64,000 nt of DNA from Methanosarcinales archaeon Met12 (GTDB taxonomy: Archaea > Halobacteriota > UBA148 > JAJOKI01). The position numbers and the translations under genes are program-made. The stretch is from NCBI GenBank assembly GCA_002813105.2, contig CP017966.2, forward strand, positions 496,001 through 560,000, in the 5' to 3' direction. The notes beneath the pieces are model-generated. The model worked only from the letters and a program-made list of their open reading frames with translations, ran no database searches and was not told where the DNA came from. Below, piece by piece: positions 40,950 through 48,332 of the stretch (positions are counted from its first letter, which is position 1; every line of letters begins with the position of its first letter).

Positions 40950-41560
40950 TGCAAGTCTTTAAATATTTTGAAAACTACTATTCAAATGTGAAAACTACTA
41001 TTCAAAAGCTGACCAAATATCCAGCCGTGCTAAGATTGTTCCTTGGATACCCTAACAGGAATTTCACGCCCCTGGAGATTTCCAGGATAACGAAGATATC
41101 TTACACTACCACTTGGAGGTTTATTCACGACTTAGAAAGGGCGGGCATGATTACCATAGAAAAAATAGGCGGGTACAATGTGTGTAGATTAAATCAGAAA
41201 TCGCCTATCATAGATGAATTGAGGGACTTTGTGGAGTTGGAGCTATCACCTCACGGGTTGGCTATATCCAAGTTTGTCGACCGAGTTAAAAAACTGAAGC
41301 ATGTGAAAAAAGTCATTCTATTTGGAAGTGTAGCAAAAGGCAAGGAAAAGCTTACGAGTGATGTTGATGTAGCTCTACTCGTAGGCGAGAAGTACCGACT
41401 GGAAAAGAAGATCGTAGAGGTAGCCGATGAGATCTTGGGGGAAACAAAAATGAAAATCATACCCATAGTATTGACCCAGAGAGAATTGAAAGAAAACGAG
41501 CAATTTGCCTCAGAATTAGCGGAAGGAGTGGTATTGTATGAGGGAGCTAAAAGAGGCTGA
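40949..41560 (+). CDS. Winged-helix plus MNT nucleotidyltransferase protein
   Basis: This protein of about 203 residues has a winged helix (about 25-75; FTPLEISRITKISYTTTWRF) and an MNT domain. The MNT domain carries G-S-x9-D-x-D in FGSVAKGKEKLTSDVDVALL (about 127-146). It is built like the MNT protein at 22147 but is clearly a different sequence. It overlaps the HEPN gene at 41538 by 23 nt, so the two are translated together as a likely MNT-HEPN toxin-antitoxin module. The start is taken at ATG 40949; a TTG one codon upstream is possible. Confidence 0.82.
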   Translation: MQVFKYFENYYSNVKTTIQKLTKYPAVLRLFLGYPNRNFTPLEISRITKISYTTTWRFIHDLERAGMITIEKIGGYNVCRLNQKSPIIDELRDFVELELSPHGLAISKFVDRVKKLKHVKKVILFGSVAKGKEKLTSDVDVALLVGEKYRLEKKIVEVADEILGETKMKIIPIVLTQRELKENEQFASELAEGVVLYEGAKRG

Positions 41561-41924
41561 ATTTTGGCTGGAGAGTGCTAAAAATCTGATGGAATCTGCA
41601 AGCCCGGACAGGGAGAGGTACACGGTTGCAGTCGCTCAAGCCATTCACTCGATAATTAGAGCAAATGATGCCCTAACGCTCAAGTTCTTGAAAAGGCGGG
41701 CTATGAGACATGACGATGCTGTAAGGCTGTTTCGGGATCTTATCGGTCTTAATAAAATTCCATCTAAATTTGCCGATTTGGGAAGTACGGTCATAATCCC
41801 TGCAGTGCAGACAAAATCAAAGGCAGACTATAAAGGGATAGAGGTCAGCAAGGCAGAAGCCGAGAGATGGATTAGAAAAGCCCAGAAGTTTATAGAATGC
41901 GCCAAAGAATGCTTGAAGGCGTGA
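41538..41924 (+). CDS. HEPN-domain protein, partner of the MNT protein
   Basis: This 128-residue all-helical HEPN protein has an N-terminal helix FWLESAKNLMESA (about 9-21), AVAQAIHSIIRANDALTLKF (about 31-50), a basic turn KRRAMRHDDAVRLF (about 52-65) and a C-terminal helix ending ECAKECLKA. HEPN proteins of this sort are RNases or substrates of MNT partners. The RHDD element may stand for the R-x4-6-H motif but is not canonical, so RNase activity is uncertain. It overlaps the MNT gene and, unlike the copy at 22671, is intact. Confidence 0.78.
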   Translation: MRELKEAEFWLESAKNLMESASPDRERYTVAVAQAIHSIIRANDALTLKFLKRRAMRHDDAVRLFRDLIGLNKIPSKFADLGSTVIIPAVQTKSKADYKGIEVSKAEAERWIRKAQKFIECAKECLKA

Positions 41925-41973
41925 TTATGCCTATTATTTATGTCACTGACAGAATTAAGAAGGGGAATGTGAT

Positions 41974-42201
41974 ATGGAAGAAAAGCTGAAATTCTTCTTG
42001 GATGAAGAAGGTGACGTATTAGATGTTACGATAGGTGAACCTCAGCCAGCGATAAGCGAAGAGATAGGCGATGACGTCATAATTCACAAAAACGACCAAG
42101 GCGAAATTGTTGGCTTTACGATACTCAATTTCATAAAAAGATTCAAAAAATTGGGTGTTAGCAGAGAAGTGCCTGTAACTGCTAGATTTGTAACGGCATA
42201 A
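41974..42201 (+). CDS. DUF2283 family protein
   Basis: This 75-residue protein matches the DUF2283 pattern: FFLDEEGDVLDVTIGEPQPA (about 7-26), EIGDDVIIHKNDQGEIVGFT and ILNFIKRF. Family members are often found with toxin-like genes and are suspected antitoxins. No toxin gene is directly attached here: the next element is a methylase relic on the other strand. AGGGGAATGTG precedes the ATG. Confidence 0.75.
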   Translation: MEEKLKFFLDEEGDVLDVTIGEPQPAISEEIGDDVIIHKNDQGEIVGFTILNFIKRFKKLGVSREVPVTARFVTA

Positions 42202-42389
42202 TTACCACCACTTTACACTTTCCTTGAACTTCGTCATTCTCTCATCCTTTTCCGGCTTTCTGAAGACGTAGAGATGCTCGTGCACAATCAAAAGAAAATC
42301 GTAGTTCCTACCGCGCCATCTTTCGCGCGTGGATTTCGTCTTCCATTGGAGTTTGATGATGTCTTCTCAAGATGAAGTTTGTGCGAAAT
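42202..42389 (-). pseudogene. DNA methyltransferase tail relic, copy 2 (direct repeat)
   Basis: Leftward, one frame from about 42367 reads EDIIKLQWKTKSTRERWRGR, NYDFLLIVHEHLYVFRKPEK and a tail ending KESVKWW and a stop at 42202-42204. This is the C-terminal end of an N4/N6-type DNA modification methylase. Upstream is an in-frame stop within a stretch shared with copy 3. About 110 bp are identical to 42922-43107, and the repeat as a whole spans about 185 bp. It ends 32 nt before hicA. Confidence 0.65.
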
Positions 42390-42421
42390 GATTTATATAA
42401 ATACTATATTGAGTAAACATC

Positions 42422-42649
42422 ATGCCATCAAAACTACCTGTAGTTATGCCGAAAAAGGCGGTAAAGGTGTTCTCTAAAGTAGGATGGCATGTTGCAAGAC
42501 AAAAAGGAAGTCATATCCACTTGATAAAGCCTGGAGAGAAGGCGATTCTCACAATACCTTGTCACAAAAAACCATTAAAAAGGGGCGTGTTGAGAACCTT
42601 AATAAAAAAAGCAGGATTGACGATAGAAGAATTCGTAGAATTACTTTAA
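42422..42649 (+). CDS. hicA: HicA toxin
   Basis: This 75-residue double-stranded RNA-binding-fold toxin cleaves mRNA. It has the HicA layout: PVVMPKKAVKVFSKVGWHVA (about 6-25), then RQKGSHIHLIKP with the catalytic His (about 32), TIPCHKKPLKRGVLRTLIKK and EEFVELL. A TATA-like AATGATTTATATAAATAC lies about 30 nt before the ATG. The antitoxin hicB lies downstream on the opposite strand and ends exactly where hicA ends. Confidence 0.9.
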   Translation: MPSKLPVVMPKKAVKVFSKVGWHVARQKGSHIHLIKPGEKAILTIPCHKKPLKRGVLRTLIKKAGLTIEEFVELL

Positions 42650-42865
42650 TCACGCTTCTACTTCGATCTCTCTTGCAGATGAGATTTTCGTTTCGGTTTT
42701 CCCTCTTTCAGCTGCAACCTCTAACCAGCCTTGAATCGCATCTTTTATATTTTCCAAGACCTCCTCTATTGTATCGCCCTGAGAAACACACCCAGGGAGA
42801 GCAGGACATTCTATAACGTATCCTTCATCTTCCTCATCTTCCCAGACGATGACCTTGAACTTCAT
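42650..42865 (-). CDS. hicB: HicB antitoxin
   Basis: This 71-residue protein has the partial RNase H fold of HicB: KFKVIVWEDEEDEGYVIECP (about 2-21), then ALPGCVSQGDTIEEVLENIK and DAIQGWLEVAAERG. It lacks an additional C-terminal DNA-binding domain, as in short archaeal versions. The gene is convergent with hicA and abuts it without a gap. Most hicAB pairs run in one direction, so toxin and antitoxin would here be made from separate promoters. Confidence 0.88.
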   Translation of the reverse strand: MKFKVIVWEDEEDEGYVIECPALPGCVSQGDTIEEVLENIKDAIQGWLEVAAERGKTETKISSAREIEVEA

Positions 42866-42921
42866 TTTTTCACCTTGTATTGCCCACTCTCAATGTTAGT
42901 GTTAATAAATATAAACCTTTC

Positions 42922-43107
42922 ACCACCACCTCATACTCTCCTTGAATTTTGTGATTTTTTCGTCCTGAGCAGGCTTCCTGAAGACGTAGAGATGTTCGTG
43001 GGCAATCAAAAGGAAATCGTAGTTCCTACCGCGCCATCTTTCGCGCGTGGATTTCGTCTTCCATTGGAGTTTGATGATGTCTTCTCAAGATGAAGTTTGT
43101 GCGAAAT
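42922..43107 (-). pseudogene. DNA methyltransferase tail relic, copy 3 (direct repeat)
   Basis: Leftward it encodes QWKTKSTRERWRGRNYDF, LLIAHEHLYVFRKPAQDEK and a tail ending KESMRWW and a stop. It is the partner of copy 2 in the same orientation, identical over roughly the right 110 bp and diverged in the left 75 bp. Both copies share the same truncated upstream boundary, so the segment was duplicated after the methylase had been cut. Together the copies bracket hicA/hicB. Confidence 0.65.
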
Positions 43108-43119
43108 TATAAGCATTTC

Positions 43120-43263
43120 CTATGACTTTTTGCTGATCCAGAGCATAATCGCCTCCTCAATCGCCTTGCTCATGTTACCTTTCTTCATGCCCATACGTTT
43201 AAAGACCTCTTCTTTAAAGTCCTGTTCCAAATCATCAGGCAAGACTATGTTAAGCCTTTTCAT
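43120..43263 (-). CDS. Ribbon-helix-helix-like small protein
   Basis: This 47-residue ORF reads KRLNIVLPDDLEQDFKEEVF (2-21) then a basic turn RMGMKKGNMSKAIEEAIMLW. That is the strand-helix-helix pattern of RHH antitoxins and repressors. No toxin gene lies directly beside it. It is divergent from the HExxH protein at 43357. It may be an orphan antitoxin or a regulator. Confidence 0.6.
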   Translation of the reverse strand: MKRLNIVLPDDLEQDFKEEVFKRMGMKKGNMSKAIEEAIMLWISKKS

Positions 43264-43356
43264 ATAAGACAGACATGCACGTATGCATATAACTACTTTT
43301 CGCTATATGCGTAAAATTTATATATGGTGGGTGTATATGTGTATATGTTGATAAGT

Positions 43357-43677
43357 ATGAAAGTTAGAAAAGAGATAGAAAAATTATTTGAGGAGAAGAA
43401 GAGAAAACTCGGAGTCGAAGCCGAGCTTGAATTGAGTTTTCTAGAAAATACACCAGTTGTAGGGTATAATGTGTACGGGGAAGCATTCCCACCGGAGAAG
43501 AAAGTGGTTTTAGAAGTTTTTGCCCCCGATGCTACAACAGAGGAAATCGAAGAAATCATCTGTCATGAACTAGTTCATTTAAAGTATCCTGAATTAGATG
43601 AGGATAGTAAAGAACTTGAGGAGAATGTTTTAAACTGCCTCGATTCAGCCAGAAAAGTTCTGAGGTATACAAAATGA
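43357..43677 (+). CDS. Small HExxH zinc metallopeptidase-like protein
   Basis: This protein of about 106 residues carries a zincin motif HELVHLKYPELDEDS (His near 76 and 80). It also has a preceding helix EEIEEIICHE, and DEDSKELEENVLNC may supply the third ligand. The N-terminal half has strands around VVGYNVYGEAFPPEKKVV. It resembles minimal SprT/WLM-like or DUF45-type domains, but I cannot name the family. The frame opens at 43324; ATG 43345 or 43357 fits better behind the TATA element (TTTATATATGG, 43317-43327). The stop overlaps the methylase start by 4 nt, so the two are coupled. Confidence 0.65.
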   Translation: MKVRKEIEKLFEEKKRKLGVEAELELSFLENTPVVGYNVYGEAFPPEKKVVLEVFAPDATTEEIEEIICHELVHLKYPELDEDSKELEENVLNCLDSARKVLRYTK

Positions 43678-44519
43678 ACAAAGAAGCAAGACCCTTTGTA
43701 AAATGGGCGGGTGGTAAAGGAAGTCTTTTAAATGAGCTTACAAAGAACCTCCCCGAGTTTAAAAATTATCACGAACCATTCGTTGGAGGTGGGGCTTTAT
43801 TTTTTCGATTATACAGCATGGGCAAAATAAGAAAAGCATATCTTAACGATTTAAACGAAGAATTGATGAATGCATATCAGGTAATCAAAAGTGATGTGGA
43901 TAGCTTAATAAATGAACTCCAATCTGGAAACTATCAAAATACAAAAGAAATTTATTACAAAATCAGAGCTGAAGAACTCAAAGATAAAGTAAAGAGAGTT
44001 GCTAGGTTTATCTACTTAAACAAAACAGCCTATAATGGGCTTTATCGGGTAAATAAAAAAGGAAAATTCAATGTCCCATTTGGGGGATATGTGAATCCTA
44101 CAATTTGCGATGAAAAAAATTTGAAGCTCGTAAGCCAAGCTCTTCAAAAAGTTGAATTAGTTAGTGAGGATTTTTCAATGGTTCTGAAACACGCCCAAAA
44201 GGTAGATTTGGTTTATTTCGATCCCCCCTATTTCCCGTTGTCAGAAACATCTAATTTTACGAGTTACACCTCGGAAGGATTTACCAAAGAAGACCAAGAT
44301 AGACTATACGAAGTTTATAAGCACCTCGATTCTGGTGGACGTTTCGTAATGCTAAGTAACTCATATCACCCATATACACAAAAATTATATCAAGAATTTG
44401 ATCTAGAAATAGTATTTGCTGGAAGGGCGATAAGTTGTAAAGCAGATGGGCGGGGAAAAATAAGAGAATTAATTATCAGAAATTGGAAACCTATCGTCTC
44501 CCACCAAAACCAGCTTTAG
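43674..44519 (+). CDS. dam: DNA adenine methyltransferase, Dam/D12 class
   Basis: This 281-residue N6-adenine methyltransferase has the alpha-class order. The SAM site is FVKWAGGKGSLL (about 8-19), followed by EPFVGGGALFFRL (about 34-46) and LNDLNEELMNAY. The catalytic DPPYFPLSETSNFTSYT begins near residue 182. The target-recognition part lies between, as in Dam, whose usual site is GATC. The specificity of this copy is not shown by sequence. It overlaps the HExxH gene at its start. Its 3' end overlaps the convergent gene at 44491 by 29 nt. An R-M function with that neighbour is plausible. Confidence 0.9.
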   Translation: MNKEARPFVKWAGGKGSLLNELTKNLPEFKNYHEPFVGGGALFFRLYSMGKIRKAYLNDLNEELMNAYQVIKSDVDSLINELQSGNYQNTKEIYYKIRAEELKDKVKRVARFIYLNKTAYNGLYRVNKKGKFNVPFGGYVNPTICDEKNLKLVSQALQKVELVSEDFSMVLKHAQKVDLVYFDPPYFPLSETSNFTSYTSEGFTKEDQDRLYEVYKHLDSGGRFVMLSNSYHPYTQKLYQEFDLEIVFAGRAISCKADGRGKIRELIIRNWKPIVSHQNQL

Positions 44520-45042
44520 ATAATATTGAGTACAAATCATTTGAGTTTAAAAGTTTATCTACTACTCCTATAAACATAAAAGCATTAGGATTATTAGTCT
44601 TTTCTTGTAACATAAGTAACTCCATTAAGTGTGTAAGAAATTCAATATCAAAAAATCCGTGATTATTAAGGTCTTGATAATGTGTAATAAACTGATTATC
44701 TCGTGATTTTACCAGATTATTACGTATAGTTTGCATTGTTCTATCTGGTAGAGGAGTTATTTGTTCCCATCGAGCTATCATATTATTCAAAAATTCATTA
44801 GTAAGGTTTGAATCACCAAATTTTTTAATTAGAATATCAACCGTCCAATGAATATGTTTTGGCGTTCTTATTTGTGAACGTGGAGTGTTAAAATTCCTAA
44901 ATTTTATCCATATATCATTTGGGCTTAATTGACCAGGAAAAACGTAAATTTGTAAACCATTTTCAAAATCAATTTCAAGGATGGAAATTATTGGATTTCC
45001 ATCTCTTGTTATTTGTGTTCTTCCTTGATTATAATTTGGCAA
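44491..45042 (-). CDS. Unknown protein convergent with Dam, possible restriction enzyme
   Basis: This 183-residue protein is AT-rich in codon use, with many Asn and Ile, unlike the cofactor genes nearby. It has strands ISILEIDFENGLQIYVFPG (about 19-37), a segment TPKHIHWTVDILIKKF and helices ending MLQEKTNNPNAF. No certain PD-(D/E)xK motif is visible, although IDFENG and IHWTVDIL offer acidic residues. The tail-to-tail overlap with a Dam-type methylase suggests a restriction endonuclease or a modification-dependent partner. This is context, not homology. Confidence 0.6.
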   Translation of the reverse strand: MPNYNQGRTQITRDGNPIISILEIDFENGLQIYVFPGQLSPNDIWIKFRNFNTPRSQIRTPKHIHWTVDILIKKFGDSNLTNEFLNNMIARWEQITPLPDRTMQTIRNNLVKSRDNQFITHYQDLNNHGFFDIEFLTHLMELLMLQEKTNNPNAFMFIGVVDKLLNSNDLYSILSKAGFGGRR

Positions 45043-45313
45043 GAATTAACCTCCGATTTTTAAACTTCATCCCTTTGATTGATCCTCTGCGGGCTTATTT
45101 AAGCATTTTGATCCGAAAGAGCGCTCTTTTCTCAAAAATCGCCGCGCAGATTGCTTTAAATCGATAAAATCAAAATGCTCTTAACTTCTACCATGGTGGG
45201 ATTACGGCGGCATTATCAACAAATTGGTAACAACTTTTATGTATATGTGGCGCCACCTGTTCATATAGGCAGCCTGGCAACATACTTAGGAAGTGGGGGT
45301 GAGCTAAGTTACA
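45043..45313. other. Intergenic stretch with an 11-bp inverted repeat
   Basis: The 271-nt gap between the possible restriction gene and the acylphosphatase-like gene holds AGCATTTTGAT at 45102-45112 and its exact complement ATCAAAATGCT at 45169-45179. The 56-nt loop is GC-richer than its surroundings (GCGCTC, CGCCGCGC). An ORF at 45175-45372 overlaps the next gene and looks unreal. Confidence 0.4.
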
Positions 45314-45748
45314 ATGGAGAGAAAAGCACTTTTTTACATAGAGGGCAAAGAAGTCCAACATGTTGGTTGTAGGCTTACAGTCACGAGAGAATTAATCTGT
45401 GCTGGGTTCACCAAAGGAGGCGCATTTAATTTACCAGATGGTAGGGTAGAAGTTGTGTTGGAAGGAGATGAAAATAAGATTAAGTACATACATAAAGAAA
45501 TCCGAGAAAACTTAATCGAGTGGCTAAAGCAAAGAGCTATGGATAAGGAAGAGTTCAAAAGACGAATGGGCAATCCTCATCCAAGTCTTACTGTCACTGA
45601 TTTAGAATTTAAAGAAGATTTGTTGGTTTTGGATGTCGGTCTGTTCAGTCATTCTCTGACTTTTGATCAAATTTACAAAGGTGTTGATGTTTATAAGGAA
45701 TTGATTGGGGCCATAAAAAATCTTAATGAGACCCTAAAAGAGAAATAA
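45314..45748 (+). CDS. Acylphosphatase-like domain protein with C-terminal extension
   Basis: This 144-residue protein has an acylphosphatase-type fold in its first 75 residues: EGKEVQHVGCRLTVTRELI (about 10-28), where homologues have G-x-V-Q-G-V-G-F-R, and FNLPDGRVEVVLEGDENKI (about 38-56). The catalytic Arg is kept in GCR. The catalytic Asn is probably N39, but the surrounding GxVRN is altered to GAFN. The C-terminal 70 residues add an unfamiliar helical and strand region. Free-standing acylphosphatases are about 90 residues, so this is longer. A role beside a methylase island is unknown. Confidence 0.65.
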   Translation: MERKALFYIEGKEVQHVGCRLTVTRELICAGFTKGGAFNLPDGRVEVVLEGDENKIKYIHKEIRENLIEWLKQRAMDKEEFKRRMGNPHPSLTVTDLEFKEDLLVLDVGLFSHSLTFDQIYKGVDVYKELIGAIKNLNETLKEK

Positions 45749-45858
45749 GAAGGATTCGATTTGACGGTATCCATCACGCCAATTCTCTGGCTAACCATCA
45801 CTTTTAGACACAAAACGTTTACATGTGCTAGAAACAAACTACGGCAGAGGAAACCAAA

Positions 45859-46257
45859 ATGCTGCCCACACTAATACTAATCTTTATCCTGACGCCCATC
45901 ATAGAGCTATTTTTATTAATCGAACTTGGCAAGCTGATTGGTACGTGGAATATAATCATCATCGTCGTGGTCACAGGGGTTTTGGGCGCCATGCTCGCAA
46001 AATCCCAGGGCCTGTCCGTTCTCAGAGACATGCAGATGGACCTGATGCGCGGCATCCTGCCAACAGACAGATTGTTCGATGGCGCACTCGTGCTGATAGG
46101 CGGGGTTCTGCTCATCACGCCGGGAGTGCTCACGGATTTACTGGGCTTTGCCCTGCTCATTCCATTGACGCGCAAGTGGATAAAGAAGATACTGAAGGGG
46201 TGGCTCAAGCGAAAGATCAGGTATGGCGAGGTACAAATGCACAGATATGAGTGGTAA
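45859..46257 (+). CDS. fxsA: FxsA family membrane protein
   Basis: This 132-residue inner membrane protein belongs to the FxsA/phage T7 exclusion suppressor family, whose molecular role is unclear. The family pattern includes the N-terminal helix LILIFILTPIIELFLLIELG (about 4-23), IVVVTGVLGAMLAKSQG (about 34-50) and GALVLIGGVLLITPGVLTDL (about 75-94). The tail is basic (RKWIKKILKGWLKRK). It stands alone on this strand. It returns to the base composition of the core genes after the AT-rich island. Confidence 0.9.
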   Translation: MLPTLILIFILTPIIELFLLIELGKLIGTWNIIIIVVVTGVLGAMLAKSQGLSVLRDMQMDLMRGILPTDRLFDGALVLIGGVLLITPGVLTDLLGFALLIPLTRKWIKKILKGWLKRKIRYGEVQMHRYEW

Positions 46258-46334
46258 ATTGTTCAAAACTCATATCTCCAGCACATCGTTAGGAAACCTT
46301 AAAGTCACAGAACGAACTATATTTAGTGATAAAC

Positions 46335-46523
46335 ATGCCTGAAGTTGTGACCATTCCCAGGGCGGAATATGAGTTTTTGAAGAAATGCGAGAAGGTACTC
46401 TATGAGGAGTTTAACGAGGAGTTTATAAAAAAGGTAAGCAAAGCGCAGATGCAACTCGAAAAAGGCAAAGGAATTCTGTGCAAAAGTAAGGTAGAAAGAA
46501 GCAGATATTTTGAATCTCTCTGA
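46335..46523 (+). CDS. RelB-like antitoxin
   Basis: This 62-residue acidic-to-basic helical protein (PEVVTIPRAEYEFLKKCEKV, 2-21, then a helical tail) lies 5 nt before a RelE-like toxin. The VTIPRAEYE start and the long helix recall small archaeal antitoxins that wrap the toxin. The frame opens at 46326, but the ATG at 46335 gives the natural N-terminus. Assignment rests mainly on position. Confidence 0.7.
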   Translation: MPEVVTIPRAEYEFLKKCEKVLYEEFNEEFIKKVSKAQMQLEKGKGILCKSKVERSRYFESL

Positions 46524-46528
46524 TTTGG

Positions 46529-46789
46529 ATGACATATAACTGCAGATTTTCTCCCGAATTCGAAAAAGACCTCCAGAAGATCAAGAAGAAAGACAAGGTT
46601 TTGTTTGAGAGAATTTGTAAGAAGATCGAGGAAATTTTAGAAAGTCCAGAAGGTTACAAGCCATTGAGATACAAACTTAAAGGATTGAGAAGGGTTCATA
46701 TAGGGAGCATTGTAATCATTTTCCAGATAACAGGAGATGTTGTGGAATTTCTTGTTGCTGAACACCACGATAGAGCTTATAAGAGATAG
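46529..46789 (+). CDS. RelE/ParE-superfamily toxin
   Basis: This 86-residue protein has the RelE fold: CRFSPEFEKDLQKIKKKDKV (about 5-24), KPLRYKLKGLRRVHIGSIVI (about 44-63) and a C-terminal EFLVAEHHDRAYKR. The basic residues in the centre and the HHDRAY end match mRNA-cleaving members that have an R/H catalytic pair. It follows the antitoxin gene by 5 nt and lacks signs of decay. Confidence 0.85.
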   Translation: MTYNCRFSPEFEKDLQKIKKKDKVLFERICKKIEEILESPEGYKPLRYKLKGLRRVHIGSIVIIFQITGDVVEFLVAEHHDRAYKR

Positions 46790-46829
46790 TTTGGGCAAGC
46801 ACATAATCTCTTCAGTTTGCTCACATGGC

Positions 46830-47438
46830 TCACGCAGATTCCTTTATTATAACCCGCCGCCCCTCTATCGTTAATCGCCCTTCTGCAAAGAGCTGGACCG
46901 CTTCTGGATAGAGTCTTCTCTCCTCAACGAGAATCCGCTCCTTCAGCGTCTCGACGGTGTCATCCCCCATGACTGGAACCGCGCTCTGCAGGATTATCGG
47001 TCCGTTATCCACACTCTCGTCCACGAAATGTATGGTGCATCCAGAAACCTTGGCGCCGTGGTCAAGCACCTGCTTCCACGCATTCTTGCCAGGAAAAGCG
47101 GGCAAGAGCGATGGGTGGACGTTCATGACCCTGTACGCATTCACGATGGCTGGGCTGAGTATTCGCCTGTAGCCGTCGAGCACGATCAGGTCCACGTCAT
47201 GCTTCTTGAGATGCTGCATGATCTCCTTCTCGTGCTCCTCTCTGGTCCTGGAGTCCACTGGAATGCACACGTTCTCAAGCCCATGCTCTCTCGCCCATTT
47301 TAAGACTGGCGCATCTGGATTTTCAGTGACCAGTATCGAGATACGGGCGTCCAGCGCACCCTTTTTGACCAGTTCCCAAAGGCATTTCAGGTTCCCTCCC
47401 CTGTTAGAGGCCAGTACTGCTACGCTTAATTTCTTCAT
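46830..47438 (-). CDS. purN: Phosphoribosylglycinamide formyltransferase PurN
   Basis: PurN formylates GAR with 10-formyl-tetrahydrofolate in the third step of purine synthesis. The 202-residue protein shows LSVAVLASNRGGNLKCL (about 3-19) and the active-site segment VMNVHPSLLPAFPGKNAW (about 103-120), with the catalytic His. FVDESVDNGPIILQ (about 138-151) carries the catalytic Asp. Its start overlaps the folD stop by 4 nt, so it receives formyl-folate from the enzyme encoded just before. Many archaea use formate-dependent PurT instead. Confidence 0.95.
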   Translation of the reverse strand: MKKLSVAVLASNRGGNLKCLWELVKKGALDARISILVTENPDAPVLKWAREHGLENVCIPVDSRTREEHEKEIMQHLKKHDVDLIVLDGYRRILSPAIVNAYRVMNVHPSLLPAFPGKNAWKQVLDHGAKVSGCTIHFVDESVDNGPIILQSAVPVMGDDTVETLKERILVEERRLYPEAVQLFAEGRLTIEGRRVIIKESA

Positions 47439-48286
47439 GACAACGCACTCTTTGCTGCAGTTATGGTGTTGCGCATGAGCATCGCAATGGTCATCGGGCC
47501 CACTCCCCCTGGGACTGGCGTGATCGCCGATACCTTTCTCTTGACAGCCTCAAAATCGACATCTCCACAGAGTTTGCCATCGATTCGGTTGATGCCAACA
47601 TCGATGACCACCGCGCCCTCCTTCACCATATCCTCGGTGATAAGCTTCGCCTTACCAGTCGCCGCCACCAGTATGTCCGCCTGTCTGGTGTACTCGCTGA
47701 GATTCCTCGTCTTCGAATGACATATGGTGACGGTTGCATGTTTGGCAAGCAGCATCAAAGCTACTGGCTTGCCGACGATGTCGCTCCGCCCCACGATCAC
47801 GGCATGTTTCCCCTCAATAGATACTCCTGCCTCTTCCAATAATGTCATAATTCCTGCAGGGGTGCATGGAACAAGCGTTCCCATATCGACACCGATCATC
47901 AGGTTGCCCATGTTGGTTGGATGGAAGCCGTCCACATCTTTTTTTGGGAATATCGTCTTCAAAATTTTCCGTTCGTTTAGGTGTGACGGGAGGGGGAGTT
48001 GCACCAGAATGCCATGAATCTTTGAGGCATCATTCAATTGACGGATAAGTTGAATGACTTCATCCTCTCCGACATCTTCTGGAAACGCATGCTCCTCGTG
48101 ATAGATTCCTATGCTCTCGCACGCCTTTTTCTTCATAGAGACGTAAATCCGAGACGCCAGTTCGTTTCCTGCCAATATCGTTGCAAGCCCAGGAATTATG
48201 TTCTGCTCGCTCTTTAATTGCTCAATCTCACGTTTCATCTCGGCTTGCAATTCTGTTGCGACTTTGCGTCCGTCAATCAGATTCAA
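47435..48286 (-). CDS. folD: Methylene-THF dehydrogenase/cyclohydrolase FolD
   Basis: This bifunctional enzyme interconverts methylene-, methenyl- and formyl-tetrahydrofolate. The 283 residues include the catalytic YVSMKKKACESIG (about 49-61, with Tyr and Lys), and VDGFHPTNMGNL (about 118-129). The NADP site is GRSDIVGKPVALMLLAKHA (about 164-182) and PVPGGVGPMTIAML lies near the C-terminus. The start codon is TTG. It lies between glyA (46 nt upstream) and purN (4-nt overlap) as an evident one-carbon operon: serine to methylene-THF to formyl-THF to purine. Confidence 0.95.
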   Translation of the reverse strand: MNLIDGRKVATELQAEMKREIEQLKSEQNIIPGLATILAGNELASRIYVSMKKKACESIGIYHEEHAFPEDVGEDEVIQLIRQLNDASKIHGILVQLPLPSHLNERKILKTIFPKKDVDGFHPTNMGNLMIGVDMGTLVPCTPAGIMTLLEEAGVSIEGKHAVIVGRSDIVGKPVALMLLAKHATVTICHSKTRNLSEYTRQADILVAATGKAKLITEDMVKEGAVVIDVGINRIDGKLCGDVDFEAVKRKVSAITPVPGGVGPMTIAMLMRNTITAAKSALS

Positions 48287-48332
48287 GATGTATCCTCTCA
48301 GTGGTCTCTCAATCTATGATTCAGATATCCAT

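Noticed and set aside
42731-43093. Rightward 120-codon ORF
   Set aside because: It runs antisense over hicB and the methylase relic and mixes both; no independent coding signal.
45175-45372. Rightward 65-codon ORF
   Set aside because: Overlaps the better supported acylphosphatase-like gene in another frame and resembles nothing.
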